Assembly: GCA_964627035.1 (NCBI GenBank)
Contig: CAZVKN010000054.1
Location: forward strand, 1-14,675
Source of the DNA: CAZVKN01 sp964627035
GTDB lineage: Bacteria; Electryoneota; AABM5-125-24; Hatepunaeales; Hatepunaeaceae
Reading direction: 5' to 3'
Length of the DNA: 14,675 nucleotides
A program made the translations under genes and the position numbers. The notes below the pieces were generated by a model, which was given only the letters and a program-made list of their open reading frames with translations, was not told the DNA's origin and did no database searches. Below, one piece after another: positions 14,639 to 14,675 of the stretch. The stretch's first letter is position 1. Every line of letters begins with the position of its first letter.

Positions 14639-14671
14639 ATTGCGAATCCCGACTTGTCGGGATGTGGCAAT
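14639..14671. repeat. Nested palindromic dispersed repeat
   Basis: Inner arms ATCCCGAC (14646-14653) and GTCGGGAT (14656-14663) flank a TT loop, and outer arms ATTGC (14639-14643) and GCAAT (14667-14671) close it. This nested form is typical of intergenic palindromes repeated many times in a genome. Only one copy is in the window. Confidence 0.55.
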
Positions 14672-14675
14672 CCCT

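Noticed and set aside
14446..14670. A 74-codon minus-strand frame
   Set aside because: It is built partly from palindromic repeats, has no ribosome site or domain, and its composition follows the repeat rather than a protein.
1..14675. CRISPR arrays, tRNA or rRNA genes
   Set aside because: No regularly spaced direct repeats and no cloverleaf or rRNA-like segment were seen on reading through both strands.

Overview
The window comes from a bacterium of the FCB superphylum type. Four intact large secreted genes, plus at least one gene relic, end in a C-terminal sorting domain with a YPNPFN (or SPNPTSG) opening and a VPSGVYL / KVLLLR-like close. This is the tail that directs proteins to the type IX secretion system in Bacteroidetes and related candidate phyla. 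Exact phylum cannot be read from the sequence. UGA serves as an ordinary stop elsewhere in the window (8348-8350, 8718-8720).

Layout. Positions 1-218 hold dispersed hairpin repeats and a terminator. On the minus strand, a secreted five-bladed-propeller (glycosidase-like) protein (2421-1141) is followed after one base by a cysteine synthase (1139-219). From 2880 everything runs on the plus strand. First comes an arylsulfotransferase-like propeller protein with a lamin-tail domain. Next is a 131-bp MITE-like element inserted at that gene's stop codon. After it lies a gene that at first looks like two ORFs (5083-6384 and 6406-6999) but reads best as one selenoprotein. It has a signal peptide, LVIVD propeller, Ig-like domain, thioredoxin-like domain with a U-P-T-C motif, and sorting tail, and it appears to start at AUU or AUA. 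Positions 7000-8800 are patchy: a possible 3' relic, a small secreted protein, a 2H phosphoesterase, an orphan sorting tail, and an antitoxin whose toxin is cut to 21 codons.

Positions 8802-12640 look like one operon for a surface system: a SUMF1-like lipoprotein, a CotH-kinase protein carrying lamin-tail, dockerin and sorting domains, and a lipoprotein resembling a cohesin, whose start overlaps the CotH stop. A dockerin encoded next to a membrane-anchored cohesin suggests the two products bind each other. Positions 12650-14406 hold a repeat hairpin, another orphan C-terminal relic, and two AT-rich genes of unknown function. The first has a HEPN-like RxxxxH motif. The last 270 bases hold more dispersed palindromes and no convincing gene.

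The strongest discovery candidates are the selenocysteine-containing, T9SS-tailed propeller/thioredoxin protein and the repeated paired-hairpin element, whose two loops are complementary to each other.
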